From Streptomyces koelreuteriae (lineage in GTDB: Bacteria > Actinomycetota > Actinomycetes > Streptomycetales > Streptomycetaceae), in contig NZ_CP075896.1 of the NCBI RefSeq assembly GCF_018604545.1, positions 8,494,001 to 8,558,000 of the forward strand: a stretch of DNA of 64,000 nucleotides, read 5' to 3'. A program made the position numbers and the translations under genes. Shown one piece after another: positions 8,200 through 16,360 of this stretch. Within the stretch, counting starts at the first letter, position 1, and each line of letters begins with the position of its first letter. The notes under the pieces are model-generated. The model did not search any database. It saw nothing but the letters and a program-made list of their open reading frames with translations, and was not told the origin of the DNA.

Positions 8200-8784
8200 A
8201 TGACTCAGGAGACATCACGTTCGTCTGATCTTCCGCAGCCGTTGCGGGCCGTCGCCTCGGGACTCAGGCATCTGCCGGGCGCGGAACAGGTGGGCAAGGT
8301 GGCCGGAGGAGCCCTGGACAAGGTCGGCGCGGTGTCGCCGCGCGGGCGCCGGATGGCCGTCTACGCCGGTGCCGGTGTGCTCGGTGTGGCCGGAGTGGTG
8401 GAGTGGCCGGTCGCGTTGACCGGCGCCGCCGTCGCCTGGCTGACCCGGCCCAGGCCCGCAGGGAAACAGGACGGCGCGTCACCGAACGGCGGCACGCGGA
8501 CCACCCGGACCGGTGAACGCCGCAAGGGCGCCGGCGCCCAGGACGGGCCGGACGACCAGGACACCTCCGCGTACGGGCCCGGCGGCAGACTCGCCGCCTC
8601 CCACTACCGGCACGACCGGACCGAACAGCACGTCCACGAACAGCCCGCCAAGGTGGGCGACACCGCCACCGCCTCCGCGCTGAAGCAGGTCGCCGAGGCC
8701 ACCGCGCACCACGACGCGCACGGCGAGGAGCCGGACCGGGGACCCGCCCACCCGCGCGGACACGACAGCCGCTCAGCCGGCTGA
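8200..8784 (+). CDS. Small membrane protein preceding the P-type ATPase
   Basis: A 194-aa hypothetical protein. Residues ~50-85 form one or two closely spaced hydrophobic helices (MAVYAGAGVLGVAGVVEWPVALTGAAVAWL), preceded by a short amphipathic region and followed by a long charged tail rich in Gly, Arg, Asp and His. The tail contains several His-rich stretches (SHYRHDRTEQHVHEQ, HHDAHG) that could bind metal. ATG at 8200 has GGAGG five bases upstream and is preferred to GTG 8188. The stop is 16 bases before the ATPase start, so the two are almost certainly one operon. Similar small proteins precede CtpI-like ATPases in actinomycetes. A regulatory or accessory subunit role is inferred. Confidence 0.75.
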   Translation: MTQETSRSSDLPQPLRAVASGLRHLPGAEQVGKVAGGALDKVGAVSPRGRRMAVYAGAGVLGVAGVVEWPVALTGAAVAWLTRPRPAGKQDGASPNGGTRTTRTGERRKGAGAQDGPDDQDTSAYGPGGRLAASHYRHDRTEQHVHEQPAKVGDTATASALKQVAEATAHHDAHGEEPDRGPAHPRGHDSRSAG

Positions 8785-8800
8785 GCCGGGACGGCGGCAG

Positions 8801-11800
8801 ATGCTCACACGCTTCGACGTCGCCCCGCTCGTCGGGGCCGTGGCCGGGGCGGCCGCAGGGGCCGTCCGCGGCACCGCCCAGGGCGTGACGTCCGTCTACG
8901 ACACCACGCGGCGCGTGCGCAACGTCGCGCGCAACGCCCTGACCGGTGGACAGCACTGGAAGGCCGGACAGCGCGTCCACCTCGCCCTGCGGCGCTCCGA
9001 CGGCGAGGCCGGCACGCTCGCCCGCGAGTTGGCCGGGGAACTCCTCGACCACCCGGACGTCCTCACGGCGTACTGGGACGAGGGACTGTCCCGCATGGTG
9101 ATCACCGTGGCCGAGGAGGCCGCCACCGACCGGGTCACCGAGCGGGCCACCGCACTCGCCACCCGCTTCGGCCTGGACGAGGGCGTCGACCCGAACACGC
9201 GGGACACCAGCCACCCCGGCGACCCCACCGAGGTACGCGTCAGCGCGGCGGCGATCCTGCTGGACGCCGCCGGCGCGGCAGGCGCCTTCGCGGGCCGGTC
9301 CTTGCGCCTGCCGCCCACCTCCCGCATCATCACCGCGGCCGTCACCCTGCTGCGCGAGAACCCCCGTTTCAGGGCCCTGCTCCGGGAGCGGTTCGGCACC
9401 TCCGGCATGGAACTCGTCCTGGCCGCCGCCAACGCCGCCGCACACAGCGCCGGCCAGACCCCGCTGGCGCTCGTGCTCGACGGCGCCCTGCGCGGTACCC
9501 AGCTGACGGAGGCCGTGGCCCGGGCAGCGGCCTTCGAGGCACTGCACGACGACATCGTCCACGAACGGCGCACCAGCCTGCCCTGCCCGCCGGACACGCG
9601 GCCGCCGCTCAAGGTGACGCCCGCCGCGGAGTACGCCTCCCACGCCAGCACCGGCAGCGTCGCCGGTGCCGCCGCCACCCTCCTCGTCACACACCGGGCG
9701 AGCGACGCGGCCGAAGCGGTCCTCGCCGGATCACCGAAAGCGGCCCGCTACGGACCGGCCGCCTTCGGCGCGACCCTCGGCACCTTCCTCGCCCACGCCG
9801 GCATCCTCCTGCGCAACGGCGAGCGCCTGCGCCAACTGGAGATCGCCGACGCCCTGGTCCTGCACGCCGACGCCCTGCGCAGCCGGCGGGAGGACACCGA
9901 GGACGGCCCCGACGGGCTGCCCGACGACCCGGTCCACCCCTTCGCCGAGGCCGTCCTGGACGCCGCTCGCAGGGCGGGACTGCACGTCGTGATCGCCGGC
10001 GGCTCCGACCTCAAGGACATCACCCGGCTCGCCGACGAGGTCGCCCCGGGCGCGAAACCGTTCGGAGACGTCGTCCGGGCCCTGCAGAAGGACGGCCACG
10101 TGGTGGTGACCGTCGCCCGCCTCACGGAGTCCGGCGACGGACACGTGGCGGCCGGACTGCCCGCCGGCGACGTGGCCATCGCCCTCACCGACGGACGGGC
10201 CGCCGTCTCCTGGGGCGTCGACGCGCTTGCCCCGGGAGGCCTCGCCGACGTCTGGCGGCTGCTCACGGCGATCCCCGCGGCTCGGCGCGTCGGACGCCGG
10301 TCCCAGACACTGGCCCGCGCGGGCGCCGCCCTGTCGGGGCTCCTGGTCGCCCGCGGCGGACAGCGCCTGGGCCGGCTCGGCATGTGGCCCCTGACCCGCC
10401 ACGCCCCCGTCAACATCGCCGCCGCCAACGCCCTGCTCACCGGCTGGCTCGCGGGCATCCAAGTGGCCCGGGCCACCCCGCCCCCGCCACGACTGCACAT
10501 CCCCTGGCACGCCCTGGAACCCCACGAGGCCCGCGACCGGCTGGGACGCGCCGGGCGCGACGGCGAGCCCCGCGGACTCGCCCTGCTCGCCGACCGCTCC
10601 CGGCAGCAGGCCGGCCGCCTGGTCCGCCACCCGGCCGTGACGCCCGCCCGCTGGACCTGGCAGGCGGCCGGCGCCGTACGCCGCGAACTCGACGATCCGC
10701 TCACCCCCGTCCTGGCCACGGGCGCCGTCGCCTCCGCGCTGCTCGGCTCCCTCGTCGACGCCATGCTCGTCGTGGGCGCCATGGACCTCAACGCCGTGAC
10801 GGGCGGACTCCAGCGGATGCGCGCCGAACAGGCACTGGCCCGGCTCGCCGCCAGGCAGCAGCCCAAGGCCCGCAGACAGGACGGCCACCGGCGCACCGTC
10901 ACCGTCGACGCCGCCCGGCTGCGCCCCGGCGACGAGATCAGCCTCGGCGCCGGCGACGTCGTACCCGCCGACGCCCGGCTGCTGGAGGTCGACGGTCTCG
11001 AGGTCGACGAGTCGGCGCTCACCGGCGAGTCCCTGCCCGTGTCCAAGGCCGTCGACGCCACCCCCGGACTGCCGGTGGCCCAGCGCGCCTGCATGGTGTT
11101 CGAGGGCACGACCGTCGTGGCCGGACGCGCCCTCGCGCTCGTCGTCGACACCGGCGAGCAGACCGAGGCGGGCCGCGCCGTCTCCCTCGCCGCCCGCACC
11201 CCGCCGCCCGCCGGCGTCCAGGCCCGGCTGCAGGAGCTGACCCGCAAGGCACTGCCGGTGACCTTCACGGGCGGCGCCGCCGTGACCGGACTGTCCCTGC
11301 TGCGCGGCAGCCCCGTCCGACGCGCCGTCAGCGGCGGTGTCGCCGTCGCTGTCGCCGCCGTACCGGAAGGACTCCCGCTCGTCGCCACGGTCGCGCAGAT
11401 GGCGGCCGCCCGGCGGCTGTCCCGGCGAGGCGTCCTGGTCCGCACCCCGCGCACCCTGGAGGCGCTCGGGCGCGTCGACACCGTCTGCTTCGACAAGACC
11501 GGCACCCTCACCGAGAACAGACTGCGCCTGGTCCGCGTCGCCACCGCCGACGGCACCGTCCTGGAGACCGGCACCGAACAGGCCCTGCCGGTCCTGCGCC
11601 TGGCCGCGCGCGCCTGCCCGCAGGAGGAGACGGGACAGGGCCGCCGGGTCGCGCACGCCACCGACGAGGCCGTCCTCGACGTCGCCCCGCCCGACGAGGG
11701 CTGGACCCCGACCGGCGAGCTGCCCTTCGAGACACGGCGGGGCTACGCCGCGGCGATCGGCCGCGACGGCGACCCGGACTTCGGTGAACTCCTCGTCGTC

Positions 11801-13132
11801 AAGGGCGCCCCGGAGACGATCCTGCCCGCCTGCCGGAACCTGCCCGGCCACGCGAGCGACACCGCCCACGAACTGGCGGGCCAGGGACTGCGCGTCCTGG
11901 CCGTGGCCCGGCGCCCCTGCCGGGCCGACGACGCCGAACTCGACGCGCCGCTCGCGGACCTGGAGTTCAGCGGCTTCGTCGCCCTCGCCGACGTCCCGCG
12001 CGACACCTCGCACGCCCTGCTCGCGGAACTCCGCCGCTCCGGCATCCTGCCCGTCATGCTCACCGGCGACCACCCCGAGACCGCCCGCGCCATCGCCCTG
12101 CAACTGGGCTGGCCGGAGGAGACCGAGGCGGTGACCGGAGACGAACTCGTCGCCATGGGACGCCGCGAACGCGTCCGGGTCCTGCGCGGCGCGGGCGTCA
12201 TCGCCCGGGTCGCACCCGAGCAGAAGCTGCACGTCGTCGAGGCCCTGCAACAGGCCGGACGGGTCGTGGCGATGGCCGGCGACGGCGCCAACGACGCCGC
12301 CGCGATCCGCGCCGCCGATGTCGGGGTCGGTGTCGAGTCCCGCGGCTCCGCGGCCGCCCGCAACGCCGCCGACCTCGTGCTCACCACCGGCGACCTGTCC
12401 GTCCTCGTCGACGCGGTCGCCGAGGGCCGTGCCCTGTGGCGCAGCGTCGCCGACGCGGTGAGCATCCTCATCGGCGGCAACGCCGGCGAGGTCGGCTTCA
12501 GCGTCCTCGGCACCCTGCTCGCGGGCGCCTCCCCCCTGTCGACACGTCAGCTCCTGCTGGTCAACCTGCTCACCGACATGTTCCCGGCCATGGCGGTGGC
12601 GGTCACGCCGAGCGACGACCCCTCGACGGCGGAGCACGCCGCGACCGGCCCGATGGGCCTCAACGTCCTCGGCGCCCCGCTGCTGCGCTCCATCCGGCGC
12701 CGGGGCATCACCACCTGCCTCGGTGCGGTCACGGCCTACCTCATCGGCCGCCTCACCCCGGGCACCGAACGCCGGTCCACCACCATGGCCCTGTGCGGCG
12801 TGGTCGGCGCCCAGCTCGTGCAGACCCTCTCCGGCCGCCGCCGCAGCCCGCTGGTGTGGGTGACGGCCCTCGGCTCGGCCGCCGTCCTCGCCGCCCTCGT
12901 CCAGACCCCCGGCGTCAGCCACTTCTTCGGCTGCACCCCGCTCGGCCCCGTGGCCTGGGCGGGCGTGGCCCTGGCCATCGCCCTCTCGGCCCTGGCCCCG
13001 CGCCTGGAACACCTCCGGGCCGTCCACCTGCTCTACGAGGCCGTGACCCGCCTCGCCCTGCGCCTGGGCGATCTGACCCAGCAGGCCCGCGAACTGCTGC
13101 AGAGCGGGATCGCCCGGCCTGTGGTGGCGTAG
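8801..13132 (+). CDS. Very long P-type cation-translocating ATPase (CtpI/CtpH-like)
   Basis: A 1443-aa P-type ATPase, about 500 residues longer than ordinary P2-type pumps. The extra length is an N-terminal region (1 to ~620) with weak internal similarity to a second pump half, including an HMA-like segment (VHLALRRSDGEAGTLARELAGELLDHPDVLTAYW cut here as a description) and a pseudo-P domain near 390-470. The C-terminal pump has the actuator TGES at 741-744, PEGLP in a membrane helix, the phosphorylated DKTGT at 898-902, TGDHPETA near 1088 and GDGAND at 1160-1165, then five or six C-terminal helices. This matches the mycobacterial CtpI/CtpH type, whose ions are poorly defined. It directly follows the His-rich small membrane protein. 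Ion specificity cannot be assigned. Confidence 0.88.
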   Translation: MLTRFDVAPLVGAVAGAAAGAVRGTAQGVTSVYDTTRRVRNVARNALTGGQHWKAGQRVHLALRRSDGEAGTLARELAGELLDHPDVLTAYWDEGLSRMVITVAEEAATDRVTERATALATRFGLDEGVDPNTRDTSHPGDPTEVRVSAAAILLDAAGAAGAFAGRSLRLPPTSRIITAAVTLLRENPRFRALLRERFGTSGMELVLAAANAAAHSAGQTPLALVLDGALRGTQLTEAVARAAAFEALHDDIVHERRTSLPCPPDTRPPLKVTPAAEYASHASTGSVAGAAATLLVTHRASDAAEAVLAGSPKAARYGPAAFGATLGTFLAHAGILLRNGERLRQLEIADALVLHADALRSRREDTEDGPDGLPDDPVHPFAEAVLDAARRAGLHVVIAGGSDLKDITRLADEVAPGAKPFGDVVRALQKDGHVVVTVARLTESGDGHVAAGLPAGDVAIALTDGRAAVSWGVDALAPGGLADVWRLLTAIPAARRVGRRSQTLARAGAALSGLLVARGGQRLGRLGMWPLTRHAPVNIAAANALLTGWLAGIQVARATPPPPRLHIPWHALEPHEARDRLGRAGRDGEPRGLALLADRSRQQAGRLVRHPAVTPARWTWQAAGAVRRELDDPLTPVLATGAVASALLGSLVDAMLVVGAMDLNAVTGGLQRMRAEQALARLAARQQPKARRQDGHRRTVTVDAARLRPGDEISLGAGDVVPADARLLEVDGLEVDESALTGESLPVSKAVDATPGLPVAQRACMVFEGTTVVAGRALALVVDTGEQTEAGRAVSLAARTPPPAGVQARLQELTRKALPVTFTGGAAVTGLSLLRGSPVRRAVSGGVAVAVAAVPEGLPLVATVAQMAAARRLSRRGVLVRTPRTLEALGRVDTVCFDKTGTLTENRLRLVRVATADGTVLETGTEQALPVLRLAARACPQEETGQGRRVAHATDEAVLDVAPPDEGWTPTGELPFETRRGYAAAIGRDGDPDFGELLVVKGAPETILPACRNLPGHASDTAHELAGQGLRVLAVARRPCRADDAELDAPLADLEFSGFVALADVPRDTSHALLAELRRSGILPVMLTGDHPETARAIALQLGWPEETEAVTGDELVAMGRRERVRVLRGAGVIARVAPEQKLHVVEALQQAGRVVAMAGDGANDAAAIRAADVGVGVESRGSAAARNAADLVLTTGDLSVLVDAVAEGRALWRSVADAVSILIGGNAGEVGFSVLGTLLAGASPLSTRQLLLVNLLTDMFPAMAVAVTPSDDPSTAEHAATGPMGLNVLGAPLLRSIRRRGITTCLGAVTAYLIGRLTPGTERRSTTMALCGVVGAQLVQTLSGRRRSPLVWVTALGSAAVLAALVQTPGVSHFFGCTPLGPVAWAGVALAIALSALAPRLEHLRAVHLLYEAVTRLALRLGDLTQQARELLQSGIARPVVA

Positions 13133-13155
13133 CGGGCGAGCACGCACGGCTGAGA

Positions 13156-13188
13156 GCGGCCGCCACCCTGGAACGTGGTGACGGCCGC
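13156..13188. terminator. Bidirectional hairpin between convergent genes
   Basis: A 12-base stem with one mismatch (GCGGCCGCCACC / GGTGACGGCCGC) around a nine-base loop lies in the 70-base gap between the ATPase and SRPBCC stops. Confidence 0.6.
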
Positions 13189-13202
13189 CCTCTGTCGCAG
13201 GC

Positions 13203-13652
13203 TCAGACCGCGCCGCGCCAGGCGCCCGTCTCCGAACCGCGGGCCTCCATGAACTGCTTGAACCGCCGCAGGTCGCCCGAGACCTGCCGCTTGACGAACC
13301 CGAGCTTGTCGCCCACGGTCTCGGTCAGCCCCACGGGGTCGAACTCCAACTGCAGCATGACCTTGGTCGTGTCGTCCTGGATGCGGTGGAACGTCACCAC
13401 CCCGGCCTGCCGGGCCTCTCCGCCCACCGTCGTCCAGGCGACGCGCTCGTCGGGAACCTGCTCGGTGATCTCCGCGTCGAACTCCCGCTCCTGGCCGCCG
13501 ACCTTCGTCACCCAGTGCGTCAGCGTGTCGGTGCGCTGCTCGATGCGCTCCACGCCTTCCATGAACTGCGGAAAGTCCTCGAACTGGGTCCACTGGTTGT
13601 AGGCCGTGTGCACCGGGACGTGGACCTCGATGGATTCCTCTACCTGTGACAA
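13203..13652 (-). CDS. SRPBCC-fold protein (polyketide cyclase/dehydrase family), copy 1
   Basis: A 149-aa START/Bet-v1-like (SRPBCC) protein with no signal peptide. The start is a TTG at 13652 with GGGAGG seven bases upstream, giving MSQVEESIEVHVPV; longer frames lack a ribosome site. The pattern VHTAYNQWTQFEDFPQFMEGVE and the C-terminal GDLRRFKQFMEARGSETGAWRG are nearly the same as in the protein at 41871-42347, so the two are paralogues. SRPBCC folds bind hydrophobic ligands in a deep cavity. This subfamily is common next to stress and envelope genes in Streptomyces and is not tied to a polyketide cluster here. Ligand unknown. Confidence 0.85.
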   Translation of the reverse strand: MSQVEESIEVHVPVHTAYNQWTQFEDFPQFMEGVERIEQRTDTLTHWVTKVGGQEREFDAEITEQVPDERVAWTTVGGEARQAGVVTFHRIQDDTTKVMLQLEFDPVGLTETVGDKLGFVKRQVSGDLRRFKQFMEARGSETGAWRGAV

Positions 13653-13747
13653 GGCGGTACCTCCCTTTCTCTTACGGAGAGCGGGGGACGGGTACCGGAT
13701 CTCGCGCCGGCCACTCCTGCTCTTCACGACTTGTAAGGTCGGATGCC

Positions 13748-14200
13748 GTGGCCACCTTGCTGATCGTCCATCACACGCCCTCGCCCAACTGCCAGGCGAT
13801 GTTCGAAGCCGTCGTCTCCGGGGCGAGCGACCCCGAGATCGAGGACGTCCGGGTCGAACGCCTGCCGGCGCTGTCCGCCACCGCCTCCGACGTCCTCGCC
13901 GCCGACGGCTACCTCCTCGGCACCCCCGCCAACCTCGGCTACATGTCGGGCGCCCTCAAGCACTTCTTCGACCAGGTCTATTACCCGTGCCTGGACGCGA
14001 CGCGCGGCCGCCCCTTCGGCTTCTACGTGCACGGCGGGAACGACGTGACCGGAGCGGTGCGCGGCATCGAGTCCATCACGACGGGCCTCGGCTGGCGTCG
14101 CACCGCCGAGGCCGTCACCGTGACCGGCGAGCCCGACAAGGGCGACATCGAGAGGTGCTGGGAACTGGGCGCCACGGTCGCCGCCGGACTCATGGGCTGA
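13748..14200 (+). CDS. Flavodoxin/NADPH-dependent FMN reductase-like protein
   Basis: A 150-aa single-domain flavodoxin-fold protein. The N-terminus VATLLIVHHTPSPNCQAM carries the phosphate-binding loop after strand 1, and GTPANLGYMSGALKHFFDQVY is the typical flavin-contacting block of WrbA/FMN-reductase-like proteins. A later YVHGGNDVTGAV loop also fits. The start is GTG 13748, preceded by AAGG about nine bases upstream; the longer frame from 13646 overlaps the divergent SRPBCC promoter. It lies back to back with the SRPBCC gene and converges with the BrkB-like gene. A redox role using NAD(P)H and FMN is likely, but the electron acceptor is unknown. Confidence 0.8.
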   Translation: MATLLIVHHTPSPNCQAMFEAVVSGASDPEIEDVRVERLPALSATASDVLAADGYLLGTPANLGYMSGALKHFFDQVYYPCLDATRGRPFGFYVHGGNDVTGAVRGIESITTGLGWRRTAEAVTVTGEPDKGDIERCWELGATVAAGLMG

Positions 14201-14206
14201 CCGGCC

Positions 14207-15283
14207 CTAGCCGTCTTCGACGCGGCGCCGGTCCTCCTCGTCCCAGGCCCGGGTGTCGCGCGGCTGGGTGTACGGCTCGTCCTCGGGCGGATGCCCACCG
14301 GCGACGGCCCGCTGCCGTACCGTCTCCGCGTCGAACTCCAGGCCCAGCAGGATCGCCAGGTTCGTGATCCACAGCCACACCAGGAAGACGATGACACCGG
14401 CCATCGTGCCGTAGGTCTTGTTGTACGAGGCGAAGTTGGCCACGTACACGGCGAAGCCCGCCGACGCGGCCAGCCAGATCAGCAGGGCCAGCACACTGCC
14501 CGGAGTGATCCAGCGGAACCCCTTCACCTTGGCGTTCGGGGTCGCCCAGTAGAGGATCGCGATCATGATCGTGACCAGGACGACGAGCACGGGCCACTTC
14601 GCGATCGACCAGACCGTCAGCGCGGTGTCGCCGATCCCGAGCGTCGCTCCGGCCTCACGGGCGAACCCGCCGGTGAACACCACGATCAGCGCGCTGAACG
14701 TGGCCAGCACCATCAGCACGACCGTGACACCCACCCGCACCGGCAGCAGCTTCCACACCGGCCGCCCCTCGGGCATGTCGTAGACGGCGTTGGCGGCGCG
14801 GATGAACGCCCCCACATACCCGGAGGCCGACCACACCGCCAGGACGAGACCGACGATCGCCACCACCGAGCCGATGCCGGCGTTGCCCTGCAACTGCTCG
14901 ACGGCCTGGGTGAGGATGTCCCGCACCGAGCCGGGCGCGAGCTGCTGGATGTTCTCGAGCACCTTGTCCGTGGTCGACTTCCCGGTGATGCCCAGCAGCG
15001 ACACCAGGACCAGCAGCGCCGGGAACAGCGCCAGCACCGCGTAGTACGTCAGCGCCGCCGCCCGGTCCGTCAGCTCGTCCTTCTTGAACTCCCGCACGCT
15101 CCCCTTCAGCACCGCACCCCACGACGTCCGGGGCAGCTCACTCGGCGTGTCGGGCGCCGCACGCTCCACTTCGGGCCCCGGACCGGCCGTCCCGGACGCC
15201 GGCCGAGTGCTCTCCGACGGCTCCGCAGACGGGGTCTCCGTCGCGTCGTGTTCTTTTCGTCCAGGAATGTGCAGCTTCACCAT
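14207..15283 (-). CDS. YihY/BrkB family inner-membrane protein
   Basis: A 358-aa polytopic membrane protein of the YihY/virulence factor BrkB family (PF03631). An ~60-residue acidic Pro/Ser-rich cytoplasmic tail precedes six hydrophobic helices (AALTYYAVLALFPALLVLVSLLG; GSVVAIVGLVLAVWSASGYVGAF and later ones). The hallmark DRAAALTYYAVLALFPALL and the central SASGYVGAFIRAANAVYD are present. The C-terminus is charged and cytoplasmic. BrkB was once called an RNase and later linked to complement resistance; its actual role is unclear, and transport or envelope functions are proposed. The ATG at 15283 lacks a strong ribosome site. It is divergent from the LPMO gene. Confidence 0.87.
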   Translation of the reverse strand: MVKLHIPGRKEHDATETPSAEPSESTRPASGTAGPGPEVERAAPDTPSELPRTSWGAVLKGSVREFKKDELTDRAAALTYYAVLALFPALLVLVSLLGITGKSTTDKVLENIQQLAPGSVRDILTQAVEQLQGNAGIGSVVAIVGLVLAVWSASGYVGAFIRAANAVYDMPEGRPVWKLLPVRVGVTVVLMVLATFSALIVVFTGGFAREAGATLGIGDTALTVWSIAKWPVLVVLVTIMIAILYWATPNAKVKGFRWITPGSVLALLIWLAASAGFAVYVANFASYNKTYGTMAGVIVFLVWLWITNLAILLGLEFDAETVRQRAVAGGHPPEDEPYTQPRDTRAWDEEDRRRVEDG

Positions 15284-15401
15284 GAGAGCCGGGTAACCCC
15301 GGCCCGGGCCCTTAAGCGGAACTCGGCCGGCCGTGCCGGAACGACGGAAGTGGCGCAATCGTGCGTTGCCGACCCGTGCCGCAGGGCGCAGCGTGGAAGT
15401 G

Positions 15402-15415
15402 CGGGAGCGCTCCCA
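15402..15415. promoter_or_regulatory. CebR-type operator upstream of the LPMO gene
   Basis: The sequence CGGGAGCGCTCCCA contains a perfect 12-bp palindrome and matches 13 of 14 positions of the known CebR box (TGGGAGCGCTCCCA), the operator for the cellobiose-sensing repressor of cellulose genes in Streptomyces. It lies 70 bases before the LPMO start in the 201-base divergent region with the BrkB-like gene. Confidence 0.8.
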
Positions 15416-15484
15416 CGCCGTCCCGTCCTCCCCACGCACGGCACACCGCAAGCACCGCGACCCCCACATCCGAAAGAGGAGATC

Positions 15485-16183
15485 ATGAATGGTCATGGTC
15501 ATGCTTGTAATGAGCCCCATCCGGTCAGGTCCCGTACGCTCCGGTCCCGTCTGACGCTCGCCCTGAGCGTGCTGGTCGCCGCGCTGCTCAGCCTGATCCC
15601 CTGGAGCGGCACGGCCGTCGCCCACGGCTCGGTCGTCGACCCGGCATCCCGCAACTACGGCTGCTGGCTGCGCTGGGGCAACGACCATCTCAATCCCGCC
15701 ATGGCCCAGCAGGACCCCATGTGCTGGCAGGCGTGGCGGAGCGACGCGAACGCCATGTGGAACTGGAACGGCCTGTACCGCAACGGCTCGGGCGGCAACT
15801 TCCAGGCCGTGATCCCCAACGGCCAGCTCTGCAGCGGCGGCCGTACCGAGGGCGGCCGGTACAACTCCCTCGACACGGTCGGCGCCTGGAAGACGACGGA
15901 CATCGGCGCGAATTTCACCGTGAAGCTCTACGACCAGGCCAGCCACGGCGCCGACTACTTCCTGGTGTACGTCACACGGCAGGGCTTCAACCCCGCCACC
16001 CAGCCGCTGACCTGGAACGACCTCCGGCTCGTCACCCGCACCGGCAGGTACGGGCCCAGCCAGAACTACGAGATCCCCGTGAGCACTTCGGGACTGAGCG
16101 GCCGACACGTCGTCTACACGATCTGGCAGGCGTCGCACATGGACCAGACCTACTTCCTGTGCAGTGATGTGAACTTCCGCTGA
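15485..16183 (+). CDS. Secreted lytic polysaccharide monooxygenase, family AA10
   Basis: A 232-aa copper enzyme that oxidatively cleaves crystalline cellulose and/or chitin outside the cell. The Sec signal peptide (1-46) ends at AVA, leaving His47 as the mature N-terminus; with His154 (ASHGADY) it forms the histidine brace. The motif after the start (HGSVVDPASRNYGCWLRWG) and the aromatic WNWNGLYRN region are typical of the ScLPMO10B-like AA10 group, which is active on cellulose. There is no carbohydrate-binding module. GAGGAG precedes the ATG. A CebR-type box upstream supports a role in cellulose breakdown, and a strong hairpin follows the gene. Confidence 0.93.
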   Translation: MNGHGHACNEPHPVRSRTLRSRLTLALSVLVAALLSLIPWSGTAVAHGSVVDPASRNYGCWLRWGNDHLNPAMAQQDPMCWQAWRSDANAMWNWNGLYRNGSGGNFQAVIPNGQLCSGGRTEGGRYNSLDTVGAWKTTDIGANFTVKLYDQASHGADYFLVYVTRQGFNPATQPLTWNDLRLVTRTGRYGPSQNYEIPVSTSGLSGRHVVYTIWQASHMDQTYFLCSDVNFR

Positions 16184-16201
16184 CCTGCCGCTTCGTGTGC
16201 A

Positions 16202-16236
16202 GTGCCCCGCCGGACGGGACGAGTCCGGCGGGGCAC
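16202..16236 (+). terminator. Strong hairpin terminator after the LPMO gene
   Basis: A perfect 14-base stem (GTGCCCCGCCGGAC / GTCCGGCGGGGCAC) around a seven-base loop, 19 bases after the LPMO stop. Confidence 0.8.
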
Positions 16237-16360
16237 GGCTGTGAGGGCTTTCTGAGAGTTCTCGAAGAATTCTCGGGTCGGCTGAACGCTCCGGCGCCGG
16301 CGCACGTATGGGACGAGGGGATTTTCATGCCCGGAACGCCTCAAGCGCAGGAGAGCACCC

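Noticed and set aside
9731..13147. Long - strand open frame opposite the P-type ATPase
   Set aside because: It is a GC-bias shadow: Gly/Ala/Asp-rich with no domain or start site, while the + strand frame has all ATPase motifs.
13203..15283. Part of an aromatic polyketide cluster (cyclase plus flavoprotein)
   Set aside because: No ketosynthase or acyl carrier genes nearby; both families are common outside such clusters.
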